The notes under the pieces are model-generated. The model did no database searches. It saw nothing but the letters and a program-made list of their open reading frames with translations, and was not told the origin of the DNA. A DNA stretch of 48,202 nucleotides from Bacillota bacterium (GTDB lineage Bacteria > Bacillota > Clostridia > Christensenellales > SZUA-584), in the NCBI GenBank assembly GCA_023461435.1, contig JAEYLC010000028.1, positions 1 to 48,202 on the forward strand. The letters are read 5' to 3'. The position numbers were made by a program, and so were the translations under genes. Of this stretch, positions 6,592-15,178 are shown piece by piece. Position 1 is the stretch's first letter. Every line of letters starts with the position of its first letter.

Positions 6592-8145
6592 TTATACGAT
6601 CTTATTTGTCCAATTCTCCACATTCCAAACATGGGTGACCCAGCCTTCATAAAACTCCGGTTCATGACAAACCAGCAAAACAGTCCCGTTAAATTCGATA
6701 ATGGCCTTTTGAAGCGCTTCCTTTGCGTCCGTATCAAGATGATTAGTCGGTTCGTCGAGTACCAAAAAGTTGACATTCTTGAGCATCAGCTTGCAAATGC
6801 GAACCTTTGCGTTTTCTCCGCCAGACAGCACCTTCATCTGACTGGTGATATGGTTCGTGGTCAGCCCGCACTTGGCAAGCGCGCTTCGAACCTCCGCGTT
6901 TGTCATACCCGGATACTCGGCCCATATTTCATCAAACGCAGTGCGATCGCTTAACACCTCTTCTTGTTCGAAATAGCCTTGCTGTATATATGAGTCAAGC
7001 TCACATTCGCCCGAAACCGGAGGTATAATGCCAAGCAATGTTTTTAATAATGTGGATTTACCCAGTCCGTTAACGCCTTTGATAGCCACCTTCTGGCCAC
7101 GCTCCAGCACGATGTTGATTGGCTTAGTCAACGGATCACCATAACCCAAAACCAAATCCTTCGCGTTGACTATTATTTTCCCGGGTGTCTTTGCTTCGGA
7201 AAACTTGAAGACTGGTTTTGTTTTTTCTTTTGCGAGCTGAATAATCTCCATTTTGTCCAGCTTTTTTTGGCGGCTCTTGGCCATATTTGCTGTCGCCACG
7301 CGTGCTTTATTGCGCGCTATAAAGTCCTCTAATTGGCTGATCTCTTTTTGCTGACGATCATAAGCCTTTTCCACCTGAAGTTTTTTCAGGTTATACATTT
7401 CTTGAAACTGTTCATAATTCCCGGTATACCGCGTAAACTCAGCGTTTTCAACGTGATAAACAACATTGACGACATCGTTTAAAAAGGATACATCATGCGA
7501 TACCAAAATGAAGGCATTCTCATATTCTTGCAAATAGTTTTTCAGCCATTTAATATGGTTTTCATCTAAAAAGTTTGTCGGCTCGTCCAAAATGAGTATC
7601 ATCGGATTTTGCAGCAGCAGCTTTGTAAGCAGCACTTTGACACGTTGACCTCCGCTAAGGTCTTTGACATCACGATCGAGTCCGATATCGCACAGACCAA
7701 GACCGTTTGCAATCTCTTCAATTTTAAAGTCAATGGTGTAGTAACCATTATGCTCAAGGCTGTGTTGTATCTCGCCGGCCTCTTCTAAGAGCGAGGTCAT
7801 CTCATCTTCCGTGCAGGATGCCATACGGTCGTACATAGCATTCAATTCGGTTTCAAGATCGACCATATATTGAAAGGCTTCACGCAAAACCTCCCGTATC
7901 GTCTTTCCCTTTGTCAGAGTCGTGTATTGATCAAGATAACCGGTCGTCACACGATTACACCACTCAACCGTACCTTGGTCTGGCATAAGCTTGCCGGTGA
8001 TGATATTTAAAAATGTGGATTTCCCCTCGCCATTCGCGCCAACCAGCCCAACATGTTCGCCCTTCAACAGGCGAAAAGATGCATCTTCTAAAATTCGCCT
8101 GGCACCGAAGCCGTGGGTCACATGTTCAACGTTTAATATACTCAT
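6592..8145 (-). CDS. ABC-F family ATPase (ribosome-associated, YbiT/YkpA-like)
   Basis: A 517-aa soluble protein with two ABC cassettes and no membrane domain. Cassette 1 has GANGEGKST (36-44), LSGGQ (163-167) and LILDEPTNFLD (from 184). A charged linker follows (about 230-310, KQLEDFIARNKAR-type P-site tip region). Cassette 2 has GVNGLGKST, LSGGE and LVLDEPTNHLD; its switch histidine lies in CHE. ABC-F proteins bind the ribosomal E site and act as translation factors or antibiotic-protection factors. The gene has GGAGG 6 nt before ATG 8145. It is preceded by a 22-codon leader ORF whose stop overlaps this start, the kind of leader seen in drug-inducible ABC-F genes. Housekeeping versus resistance function cannot be settled by eye. 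Confidence 0.9.
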   Translation of the reverse strand: MSILNVEHVTHGFGARRILEDASFRLLKGEHVGLVGANGEGKSTFLNIITGKLMPDQGTVEWCNRVTTGYLDQYTTLTKGKTIREVLREAFQYMVDLETELNAMYDRMASCTEDEMTSLLEEAGEIQHSLEHNGYYTIDFKIEEIANGLGLCDIGLDRDVKDLSGGQRVKVLLTKLLLQNPMILILDEPTNFLDENHIKWLKNYLQEYENAFILVSHDVSFLNDVVNVVYHVENAEFTRYTGNYEQFQEMYNLKKLQVEKAYDRQQKEISQLEDFIARNKARVATANMAKSRQKKLDKMEIIQLAKEKTKPVFKFSEAKTPGKIIVNAKDLVLGYGDPLTKPINIVLERGQKVAIKGVNGLGKSTLLKTLLGIIPPVSGECELDSYIQQGYFEQEEVLSDRTAFDEIWAEYPGMTNAEVRSALAKCGLTTNHITSQMKVLSGGENAKVRICKLMLKNVNFLVLDEPTNHLDTDAKEALQKAIIEFNGTVLLVCHEPEFYEGWVTHVWNVENWTNKIV

Positions 8146-8210
8146 AAATCCTCCGAATATGGTTTGATAACTAAAGAAAGCCTTTTGAAGTCAAGCTTCA
8201 AGGCCTTCAT
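8142..8210 (-). CDS. 22-aa leader peptide upstream of ABC-F gene
   Basis: On the minus strand an open frame from ATG 8210 encodes MKALKLDFKRLSLVIKPYSE plus two residues. Its TGA (8144-8142) overlaps the ABC-F ATG as ATGA. The first half of the ORF lies in a hairpin: GAAGGCCTT near its start pairs with AAGGCTTTC, with an inner GAAGC/CTTC extension. No strong SD precedes it, so it may be poorly translated. Position, coupling and overlapping hairpin suggest a regulatory leader peptide. Chance is possible at 22 codons. Confidence 0.5.
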   Translation of the reverse strand: MKALKLDFKRLSLVIKPYSEDL

Positions 8211-8230
8211 AATTTTCAACTAATTTTTTT

Positions 8231-8259
8231 ATTATAACCTACGAACACCAAAATGCCAA
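8231..8259 (-). promoter_or_regulatory. Promoter of the ABC-F gene
   Basis: On the minus strand TTGGCA (8259-8254) and TATAAT (8236-8231) are 17 bp apart. Transcription would start near 8225, giving a leader of about 80 nt that contains the small ORF. The stretch from 8260 to 8528 shows no other gene. Confidence 0.7.
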
Positions 8260-8528
8260 GTCTGCGAAATCTTACTCGGCATATTCTTAAATGCACGCCC
8301 AAGTCACACTTCTGCAGGATATGGCGTTTTTTATTGCTTTACAAATATAGTCCATCGGGCCGCATATGTCGCTGGATTATTTAACATCAACAGAATGAGA
8401 TTCCTAACCTTCCGTACATGCGAAAAGCGGGCAGTTCATAAAGGTTTGTGTATGGCCTGTTAACGTACTCCCGATTTATAAGATAATATGTTAATATATA
8501 TATTGATTGAGCATGAAAGGAATCAGCT

Positions 8529-8885
8529 ATGAAAAAGAGAAAAAAACCATATTTATTATTATTATTTTAGCAGTTGCTTTTTTGTGACTGCCTTTCCAAT
8601 CAATAGCGCATATGCTGAGGAGCCATCCCCCGGAGAGACAACAACAACCGAACCATCGACTGAACCATCCAGCTATCAATCGCCTTAGCAGAATCTAGCG
8701 AAGAAAGCCTGGAAACGCAAACGCCGGAATTCTCGCCAATTTTAATTGTTGCTCTTGCTGTTGTTTTTGTTTTGGGCGGCGGTATCGGAATTTTCGGTTA
8801 CCTCATTGGCAGCAAGAGAATTAAGCTGTTTAATCGTAAAACATTAGAAAACAATGATAAGACCTCAAACGGCATGGATAATTGA
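8529..8885 (+). pseudogene. Frameshifted secreted / single-span membrane protein remnant
   Basis: ATG 8529 has AAGGA upstream and encodes MKKRKKPYLLLLLF, then stops. Reading other frames restores a coherent protein: IIIILAVAF (signal-peptide core), then VTAFPINSAYAEEPSPGETT, a Thr/Ser/Glu/Pro-rich stretch, then AESSEESLETQTPEFSP, a transmembrane segment ILIVALAVVFVLGGGIGIFG, and a short basic tail ending NGMDN. At least three lesions are needed: a slip in the A7/T-rich start, an in-frame TGA after the signal core, and a shift at CCTTAG. The layout (signal, low-complexity ectodomain, C-terminal membrane span) resembles small accessory proteins of conjugative elements, but no family is certain. 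Composition is strongly A/T-rich. Confidence 0.6.
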
Positions 8886-9050
8886 ACGTCTGAAGAAGCA
8901 GTATAAGCGACTGTTTAAGCCTGAAAGAATTATTTTGTTTATGGTTTTGAGGTAGCTTGGTTTCTCTCTGTATTTATGATATTATGCGAATCTGAACATA
9001 CTCCCCGATAGAACCCATTGCTGATATCGTAAAATGGAGGCTTGAAAAGT

Positions 9051-9398
9051 ATGAAACCACGCATATTCGCAACCGCATTCGCAAGAGTCTACCCGATGTA
9101 CGTTCAAAAGGCGGAGCGCAAAGGCCGGACGAAAAAGGAAGTCGACACCGTCATTTTCTGGCTGACGGGCTACGATGAACAGGGCTTGCAGACACAAATC
9201 GAAAAAGACGCTGACTTCGAGACGTTCTTTGCCGAAGCCCCGCAAATCAACCCTAACGCTCATAAAATCAAGGGCGTAATTTGCGGCGTCCGCGTTGAGG
9301 AAATCGAGGAGCCGCTTATGCAGAAAATCCGCTGGCTCGACAAGTTGGTGGACGAACTGGCGAAGGGAAAACCGGTGGAAAAGATACTAAAAGATTGA
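9051..9398 (+). CDS. DUF2200 family protein
   Basis: A 115-aa soluble protein that matches DUF2200 along its whole length. The visible blocks are FATAFARVYPMYVQKAERKG, a tryptophan-containing VIFWLTGYDEQGL segment, and GVICGVRVEEIEEPLMQKIR followed by LDKLVDELAKGKPVEKIL. The family is common in bacteria and uncharacterised. I start it at ATG 9051, 10 nt after GGAGG (9036-9040), rather than at the in-frame TTG 9042, which is too close to the SD. The next gene begins 11 nt after the stop and the third overlaps the second, so a three-gene operon with the helical hypothetical and the VanZ-like protein is likely. Confidence 0.85.
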   Translation: MKPRIFATAFARVYPMYVQKAERKGRTKKEVDTVIFWLTGYDEQGLQTQIEKDADFETFFAEAPQINPNAHKIKGVICGVRVEEIEEPLMQKIRWLDKLVDELAKGKPVEKILKD

Positions 9399-9409
9399 GG
9401 TGGGCAGAT

Positions 9410-9766
9410 ATGGAAAACTTTACATACGACGAGTTGCGTGAAGCGCACCGTGCAATATTATCGCTAAGAAACAAATCGGAAAAGGCATCCGGCAAGCTGA
9501 AAGAAGGCTCTTGGCAGAAGAAGAAGATGGACTCCTGCGTCAAAGCCGCCGATATCGCTTTGCAGCTGATTGACGGCGATACGGCTGTGCGGTTTGAGTG
9601 TGAAGCACTGAATGAAGCTGATGAATCCTTGGGAGACGCACTGCATCGCGCTGAGGAGGTTATCGGAAAATTTGCAGAGGGCAGCTCGCAACATACATTA
9701 CAAAAAAACAGAATCGCCGCGCTGAAAATCGCGCTTGCGCTGATTGAGAAGGGGCAGACAACATGA
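9410..9766 (+). CDS. Hypothetical helical protein
   Basis: A 118-aa charged protein that starts at ATG 9410 behind GAGGTGGG; the in-frame TTG 9395 is a less likely start. It begins MENFTYDELREAHRAILSLR and is predicted almost wholly alpha-helical, with alternating acidic and basic residues and no signal or membrane segment. Two halves look loosely alike: each has a Lys/Gln-rich turn (GSWQKKKMDSCVKAADIAL and GSSQHTLQKNRIAALKIAL) followed by AL-x-LI, which suggests an internal duplication of a helical hairpin. No family is recognised. Its stop overlaps the ATG of the VanZ-like gene, so the two are translationally coupled. Confidence 0.7.
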   Translation: MENFTYDELREAHRAILSLRNKSEKASGKLKEGSWQKKKMDSCVKAADIALQLIDGDTAVRFECEALNEADESLGDALHRAEEVIGKFAEGSSQHTLQKNRIAALKIALALIEKGQTT

Positions 9767-10263
9767 CGAAAAGACCTGTTATCCGCCTTGTTGTGCTTGC
9801 GCTGTTCATCCTTTATGTGCTGGTGATCCTGTTTCTTCTGGTCATCCCCAACAATTACCGAAGCCATAATGTGTTTATCGGGGGGCTTACGTGGGAACGG
9901 TGGTCGGCGTATGTTATGAATGGCTTTAATCTTATACCGCTGCGTAGTCTGTCAGAGCAGATAGGCAGCATGTTCGCCGGGCAGGATGTCGCGCGCGGCA
10001 TCGTCTACTTGGCTGGCAATCTCGTGGGGTTCGCACCGCTGGGCTTTTTCCTCCCCGCGCTGTTTGTCAGGCAACGCAGATTCCTGACGTTTCTAATGAC
10101 AGCCCTGCTGGCGATTGTAGTCTTGGAATTCTTGCAGGTCTTTACTATGCGTGGTTCCTTCGACATCGATGACATTATTTTGAACACCGCAGGTGCTTGC
10201 CTTGGATTTTGGATAATGCGCAAACCCGTCCGGCGCATTGCCGGTTTGCATCCGGATAATTAA
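9763..10263 (+). CDS. VanZ-like family membrane protein
   Basis: A 166-aa protein with four to five membrane segments. It shows the VanZ-like signatures FNLIPLRSL (about residue 50), NLVGFAPLGFFLPALF (about 85-100) and a glutamate-containing EFLQVF followed by DIDDIILNTAGACLGF (about 140-155). VanZ confers low-level teicoplanin resistance in enterococci, but most VanZ-like proteins have no known role, and nothing here points to glycopeptide resistance. The start overlaps the preceding stop (ATGA), so it is the third gene of the DUF2200 operon. After the stop, 10264-10403 contains no gene or clear terminator. Confidence 0.85.
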   Translation: MTKRPVIRLVVLALFILYVLVILFLLVIPNNYRSHNVFIGGLTWERWSAYVMNGFNLIPLRSLSEQIGSMFAGQDVARGIVYLAGNLVGFAPLGFFLPALFVRQRRFLTFLMTALLAIVVLEFLQVFTMRGSFDIDDIILNTAGACLGFWIMRKPVRRIAGLHPDN

Positions 10264-10403
10264 CGGCTTTCTGCTGATAATAATCTTTTAGTGTAGAGGG
10301 CTTGTTTATACCAGAATTCGTAGAGTTATAGAATTTCTGAACCTGTGTGGTTGTGTGATCGCAGATGTCAATTTGGTTAGGTATAAATTACCAACTATCT
10401 TTC

Positions 10404-10432
10404 TTGACAGCCCGTTTGTCCCGCTTTACTAT
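10404..10432 (+). promoter_or_regulatory. Promoter of the SDR gene
   Basis: TTGACA (10404-10409) and TACTAT (10427-10432) with 17-bp spacing, 45 bp before the SDR start. Confidence 0.7.
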
Positions 10433-10477
10433 ATATTCAGCAGAAGCATATTGGGTATTTGCTGAAAGGAGTTTGAA

Positions 10478-11245
10478 ATGAACAGAAGCGTCGTCATTAC
10501 CGGAGGCAGCAAGGGAATCGGCAGGGCTATGGTGGATGCGTTTTTAAACGAGGGCGACCGGGTTGTTTTTACTGCCCGGAGTGGAGCGGATGCAAAAAAG
10601 GTATTGGATGAGAACGAGAAAAGCGCCACAGGTCGGCTGTTTTTTGTGAAAGGTGACGTATCCTCGGAGAAAGACGTAAAAGATCTGGTTGATATTACAG
10701 AAAAGAAAATCGGAGCCTGCGATGTTCTGATCAACAACGCGGCGATGTTTCGCCCCGGATGCATCCATGAAAACAGCATGGATGATTTCGACGCGCTTTT
10801 TGCGGTCAATGTCCGCGGCGTGTTTTTGATGTGCAAATATTTCATACCCCGTATGATGGAAAAGGAAAAGGGCAATATCATCAATATCGCGTCCCTTGCG
10901 GGCTTGGGCGGCGGTTATAATATGACGCTGTATTCGGCCACCAAGGCGGCGGTGATTGGGATGACGCGTTCGATGGCGATGGATTATACACGCCTTGGTA
11001 TCCGGGTCAACGGCATATGCCCCAGCGCCACCATGACCGAGATGTTTTTAAACGGCAACGATGAAACCGTCATTGATCTGTTTAAGAACAATAACCCGGC
11101 CGGAAGGCTTGGACTCCCGAAGGAAATCGCGGATGCCGCCGTGTTCTTGGCATCTGACCAATCCAGCTATATGTCGGGGCAGATGCTGAGTGTGGACGGG
11201 GGTCTCTCAGCATGGAACGGAGAAGCGCTTCAGCCGAGAAGATGA
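10478..11245 (+). CDS. Short-chain dehydrogenase/reductase (classical SDR)
   Basis: A 255-aa cytoplasmic NAD(P)-dependent oxidoreductase. The Rossmann motif is TGGSKGIG (8-15), NNA lies at 86-88, and the catalytic residues are Ser139, Tyr152 and Lys156 (YSATK). The region after PSATMTEM and the C-terminal SGQMLSVDGG complete the classical SDR pattern. The residue after the second beta strand is in TARSGA, which favours NADP over NAD, though weakly. The substrate cannot be told. Related proteins act on 3-oxoacyl groups, sugars or steroids. It has its own promoter and a strong terminator, so it is monocistronic. Start ATG 10478 follows AAAGGAG. Confidence 0.9.
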   Translation: MNRSVVITGGSKGIGRAMVDAFLNEGDRVVFTARSGADAKKVLDENEKSATGRLFFVKGDVSSEKDVKDLVDITEKKIGACDVLINNAAMFRPGCIHENSMDDFDALFAVNVRGVFLMCKYFIPRMMEKEKGNIINIASLAGLGGGYNMTLYSATKAAVIGMTRSMAMDYTRLGIRVNGICPSATMTEMFLNGNDETVIDLFKNNNPAGRLGLPKEIADAAVFLASDQSSYMSGQMLSVDGGLSAWNGEALQPRR

Positions 11246-11307
11246 AGATTATATGAAAATAGATAGTGATATCTTGTTACGGTTCAATTCCCTCTGAAGT
11301 ATTAAAA

Positions 11308-11350
11308 GAAATCCGAACCCCGCTCTTTTCGTGAGAGACGTTCGGATTTC
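11308..11350. terminator. Bidirectional terminator between SDR and surface-protein genes
   Basis: GAAATCCGAAC (11308-11318) and GTTCGGATTTC (11340-11350) are perfect complements, with T-rich tails on both strands (CTATTTTTC on +, TTCTTTTAA on -). It serves the two convergent genes. Confidence 0.85.
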
Positions 11351-11385
11351 TATTTTTCAGCACTCTTAATTAATTATTTCGTTAA

Positions 11386-14300
11386 TTATTGCACTGTGAC
11401 GGTACACGAGGCGGTTTGGCCGCTACTTGTGGCCGCCGTAATCACAGCGGTACCCGGCGCGATGCCCTTGACCTTTCCTTTTGCGTCCACCGTGGCGACA
11501 GCCGCGTTGCTGCTGGCCCAAGTGACCGTTTTAAAGTCGGTGTTCTTGGGTGTAATCGTGGCCTTCAGCGATACCGATTTGCCTAGCTTCATCGTAAGCG
11601 CCGCTTTGGATACCTTGATAGCTGTGGGGTAAATCGGAGTCACTGTGATGGTACAGTTGGCCATCACGCGGCTGCCGTCCGCCGATGTGCAAGTGATGAC
11701 AGCTGTACCGCCCGCTTTGCCGACAACCACACCCGCGCTGGACACAGTGGCCACCTTCTTGTTGCTGGTTGTCCACTTCACCTTCTTGCTGCTCGCGGTG
11801 GCAGGCGCAATGGACGGTATCAGCTTCACCTTTTGTGTGCGCGCAATCGTGGTGCTGCCAAGGTTCAGCGATATCGACGCGACCGGCTGCTTCACGGTAA
11901 CCGTCTTTTTCACTGTGGTGGTCTTCGTCTTGGTCCGGCCCTTCTTATCAACGGTAGTAGACACGATCTTGGTGATGATCGTCACCTTGCCGCCCGCGAG
12001 GAACGTGACAATTCCGCTTGCGTCCACCGATGCGACAGACGGGTTGCTCGATGTAAATGTTATTGATTGCAATGTATACCCTTTAGGCGGTGCGGGCGGT
12101 GTGATGGTGATCGCCGTCCATGCGTTAGCCTTTGTAGGAACTCTTTTGGCCGTAAAAGTGCCGACGTGCAGCGGCGGAGCTGGCGCTGGCGATAAAACAG
12201 GCGCTGGTGACGGAGCAGGCGTTGGCGACGGAGTAGGCGTTGGCGACGGAGTAGTAGGCGCAACAACAGTAATATCCTTGCTGACGTAAATACCGCCTGC
12301 CATGGCCCTGACTGTGACTGTCCCTTCGGTAAGGCCGATAAAGCGACCGGAGTTATCGATAGTGGCCATTCCAGTACCATTTACGATGCTCCATATAACA
12401 TCCTGAGCCGCATCAGACGGGGAAACCGTAGCTGTATAGTCAGTTGGTACGCCGACATATGCAGTGGCTGAACCGTTGATTGATACTGACGCTACGGCGG
12501 TAAAGAGTAGCGGATAGCCACCATTTTGATCCGACACAGTCCTCCAAATCAAATCTTCACTGTTCCGACCAGCATTGAGCGCTGCCGACAGATCGGAATT
12601 GCCACCCACTATCGTGTGCCCACTGAATGGAGTAACGAGACACGAAGCGTTAAAGCTTCCGCTCGATTCAAACACGCCATTGTTAATACCGATCGGTTGT
12701 GTAAATGAGCTGGCTAACCAGTAGCTTTTGCTGATGGTACTGTCAGGGTTGTTGAATCCGACGATACCACCCGTGTATGCGTTATCCTCGTCGCTAGTTG
12801 CACTCACGGAACCAGAGTTGTAGCAATTAAAAATCGTGCTATAGTTCAAACCGACGATACCACCGGTATCGTTCACTTGTGAAGAGTCAACCGTTACAGT
12901 GTTAACGTTATAGCAGTTACACACCGTCCCTTTAAAGGAATCTTCCCCATAATTCTCGCCCACATTACCGCCGACATAACTTGTCTTATTGCACGTTGTG
13001 GTTATTTTCCCATCATTATATGAATTATGAACTAGCCCCCGGCTAAAACCAACGAGACCGCCTACAGAAGCTTTATTATTGTAACTTACGGTCACTTCTC
13101 CTTTATTATAGCATGACTCAATCTTACCACCCGAACTACATATGTACAATAAACCGTTAAGACCGACGATTCCTCCCACGGAACATTCATCGCCGACAGA
13201 TACGTTGATTGTGCCGACATTGCTGCTATCTGACAATGATCCCGCAGTATGACTAATCAATCCGCCCACAAAACAACTATCGCTATAATTGCTTGCTTTA
13301 ACAACTCCTAAATTGAAACATTCTTTCACAACACTGACTATAGTTCCTTCAGTGGCAATCCCACCCGTAAACTGAATTTCACCATTGTTGGTTGTAACAC
13401 TGCCGCTGTTGGCACATCGCTCTATCGACCCGTCCACCCAAATAGCGATTCCTCCTGCGCGAGACATATAACTTCCTACTGCAAAAACTGAACCGTAATT
13501 TGAGCAATCGTTGATGTCGGATAAAATGCTGCCAACAACACCCGCACTCGATGCATTGTGTGTTCCCAAGCTGTCAATAGTGCCTGTGTTGCGACAAAAT
13601 TGAGCTGACTGCGCAGACCAAGACACAGCCACGCCATTCGCACTAACATCTTCTCCTTTAGCTGTAATTGCACCTGAATTTGAACAGTTGACTAAACTTC
13701 CACCGCCATCTCCTACGATACCTCCCGCTCTGATATCCAAGCCTTCAACCGTGACTGTAGCACTGCTATGGCAGTTGCTTATTGTGCTTAAATCTGATCT
13801 TCCAACGACGGTTCCTACAACACTATAACCTATGGATCCTTCGTAGCTGTTTTTAACGGTAACCTTGCTGCTACAGTCTATTCTTACATCACGAATCCAA
13901 GCAAACTTAGTCAAGCCAAAAAGACCAGCGATTGTGTGGTATGCGGATGAATTAATATTTATAATCATATTTTTGATTTGGTGACAGGTGCCGTCAAATG
14001 CACCTTGAAAATTATAATTAGTACTGGAACTCTCGTTATTCCCAATCGGCGTCCACTTTTTACCGGCAAGATCAATGTCTGCGCCAAGTGTGATGGTCTT
14101 TCCGCTGAATGGGTTACCTTGGTTTACGAGATAAGCCAGCCCCGCAAGCTGCTGGGGGGTCGTGAGCGTGAACGAGGTGGCGCTGCTGTTATACCAGCTT
14201 GTATCATAATTGCCGCTGTCCGACCACGAATCTGACGGAACGGGAGCTGTAGGTTCTTCCGAGCTTTCTTTGATAGCGGCTGACACAGCCGCATACGCAT

Positions 14301-14520
14301 CATCCACCCCATACGTCGGCGCTTCTGTTTCCCCCGTTGCTGCCGATTCGTCTGGGGTTGCCGGTTCGTCCGGTGCTGCCGGTTCATCTGGGGTTGCCGG
14401 TTCGCTGTAAACTATTGGTGCCACCGGCTCACTGTCAGCCAAAACGTGATTGGCAAAGCCAAAATTGAATATCATTATCAGGGCAAGGCATAAAGCGATG
14501 CAGATTTGTAATTTCTTCAT
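11386..14520 (-). CDS. Large secreted surface protein with GLUG repeats and Big_2 domains
   Basis: A 1044-aa secreted protein. Residues 1-29 are a signal peptide (MKKLQICIALCLALIMIFNF, cleavage near VLADS). A Pro/Glu/Ala/Thr-rich stalk (about 30-70) contains repeated EPATPDEPAAPDEP-type units. A long beta-helical region (about 110-650) has many GLUG-type repeats of the form GGIVG-x-N with NCYN/SCYN turns. A Big_2-like domain follows (about 680-755), a proline-rich linker (PSPTPTPSPTPAPSP), a second Ig-like domain, and two clear Big_2 domains with SSNKKVATV / SSNAAVATV cores to the C-terminus. No LPXTG or transmembrane anchor is seen, so it is probably released or held by other cell-wall contacts. 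Roles could include adhesion or matrix binding. It stands alone, with a terminator shared with the SDR gene. Confidence 0.88.
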   Translation of the reverse strand: MKKLQICIALCLALIMIFNFGFANHVLADSEPVAPIVYSEPATPDEPAAPDEPATPDESAATGETEAPTYGVDDAYAAVSAAIKESSEEPTAPVPSDSWSDSGNYDTSWYNSSATSFTLTTPQQLAGLAYLVNQGNPFSGKTITLGADIDLAGKKWTPIGNNESSSTNYNFQGAFDGTCHQIKNMIININSSAYHTIAGLFGLTKFAWIRDVRIDCSSKVTVKNSYEGSIGYSVVGTVVGRSDLSTISNCHSSATVTVEGLDIRAGGIVGDGGGSLVNCSNSGAITAKGEDVSANGVAVSWSAQSAQFCRNTGTIDSLGTHNASSAGVVGSILSDINDCSNYGSVFAVGSYMSRAGGIAIWVDGSIERCANSGSVTTNNGEIQFTGGIATEGTIVSVVKECFNLGVVKASNYSDSCFVGGLISHTAGSLSDSSNVGTINVSVGDECSVGGIVGLNGLLYICSSGGKIESCYNKGEVTVSYNNKASVGGLVGFSRGLVHNSYNDGKITTTCNKTSYVGGNVGENYGEDSFKGTVCNCYNVNTVTVDSSQVNDTGGIVGLNYSTIFNCYNSGSVSATSDEDNAYTGGIVGFNNPDSTISKSYWLASSFTQPIGINNGVFESSGSFNASCLVTPFSGHTIVGGNSDLSAALNAGRNSEDLIWRTVSDQNGGYPLLFTAVASVSINGSATAYVGVPTDYTATVSPSDAAQDVIWSIVNGTGMATIDNSGRFIGLTEGTVTVRAMAGGIYVSKDITVVAPTTPSPTPTPSPTPAPSPAPVLSPAPAPPLHVGTFTAKRVPTKANAWTAITITPPAPPKGYTLQSITFTSSNPSVASVDASGIVTFLAGGKVTIITKIVSTTVDKKGRTKTKTTTVKKTVTVKQPVASISLNLGSTTIARTQKVKLIPSIAPATASSKKVKWTTSNKKVATVSSAGVVVGKAGGTAVITCTSADGSRVMANCTITVTPIYPTAIKVSKAALTMKLGKSVSLKATITPKNTDFKTVTWASSNAAVATVDAKGKVKGIAPGTAVITAATSSGQTASCTVTVQ

Positions 14521-14715
14521 GTTCTGTATCCTTCTTTCATCTGCTGATTTGTAATATTAACTTAAATTAGTGACAATGATGGGGGTAACCGATTGGAATG
14601 ATATACATATATCACCCTATATATGGAGTATATCATATCCGTTTTGTTATGCAAGAATTTTATGGACGGACTGCCGTTCGATTGAACTATCGCTTTGTGC
14701 TATAACGATAAAATA

Positions 14716-14770
14716 TTGACATTATCATGTAAACTGATATAATCATACAAGACGTAAGAATTACGTCTTG
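14716..14770 (+). promoter_or_regulatory. Promoter and palindromic operator of the BlaI/M56 operon
   Basis: TTGACA (14716-14721) and TATAAT (14738-14743) are spaced 16 bp. CAAGACGTAA (14748-14757) is a perfect inverted repeat of TTACGTCTTG (14761-14770) with a 3-nt centre, placed at the transcription start. It matches the layout of BlaI/MecI operators, though with a GACGTA/TACGTC core instead of the classical TACA/TGTA. Between 14521 and 14715 no gene is seen. Confidence 0.75.
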
Positions 14771-14788
14771 AGTCAATGGAGGTGTTTT

Positions 14789-15178
14789 ATGAGCAGATAC
14801 CCGGATCTGTCCGAAGCGGACGGCATCATCATGGAGATATTATGGCGGAACGGTGAGATGAGCAGCGCCGCGATACTTATGGAGATCGAAGATACTCTTG
14901 GGTGGACGCGGCAGACCGTGCGCACCTACTTGAAACGGCTGATGGACAAAGGGCTTGTCGGGGCCAAGGAAGTCAAACGCAGGGTCTATTGCTACTATCC
15001 GCTCGTTTCGCGTGACGATTACGCGGCTGATCAAACGGGCAGCTTTTTAAACAAATTTTACGACAGCAGTCTCGCGCACATGGTGGCCGGCATCGTCAAA
15101 AACGAGCATATTTCGGACAGTGAACTCAACGCGCTCGAAGCGCTGATAAAAGAGCTCAGACACAGGGAGGGCAAATAA
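14789..15178 (+). CDS. BlaI/MecI/CopY family transcriptional repressor
   Basis: A 129-aa winged-helix repressor. The family pattern is SEADGIIMEILWRNGEMSS, the recognition helix region WTRQTVRTYLKRLMDKGLV, and the wing VKRRVYCYYPLVSRDDY. The C-terminal dimerisation helices would be cleaved or released on signal from the partner protease. ATG 14789 with GGAGG is chosen over an upstream in-frame TTG 14768 that lies inside the operator. The M56 gene starts on the base after its stop, so they form one operon, and the perfect palindrome over the transcription start is a likely autoregulatory site. Confidence 0.92.
   Translation: MSRYPDLSEADGIIMEILWRNGEMSSAAILMEIEDTLGWTRQTVRTYLKRLMDKGLVGAKEVKRRVYCYYPLVSRDDYAADQTGSFLNKFYDSSLAHMVAGIVKNEHISDSELNALEALIKELRHREGK

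Noticed and set aside
11645..12289. 214-codon open frame on the plus strand
   Set aside because: Antisense to Big_2 domains of the surface protein; the apparent Gly/Val-rich repeats mirror the Pro/Thr linker.
12850..13800. CRISPR-like or tandem DNA repeats
   Set aside because: The periodic signal comes from GGIVG-type protein repeats; the DNA copies diverge and lack equal spacers. No CRISPR array was seen anywhere in the window.
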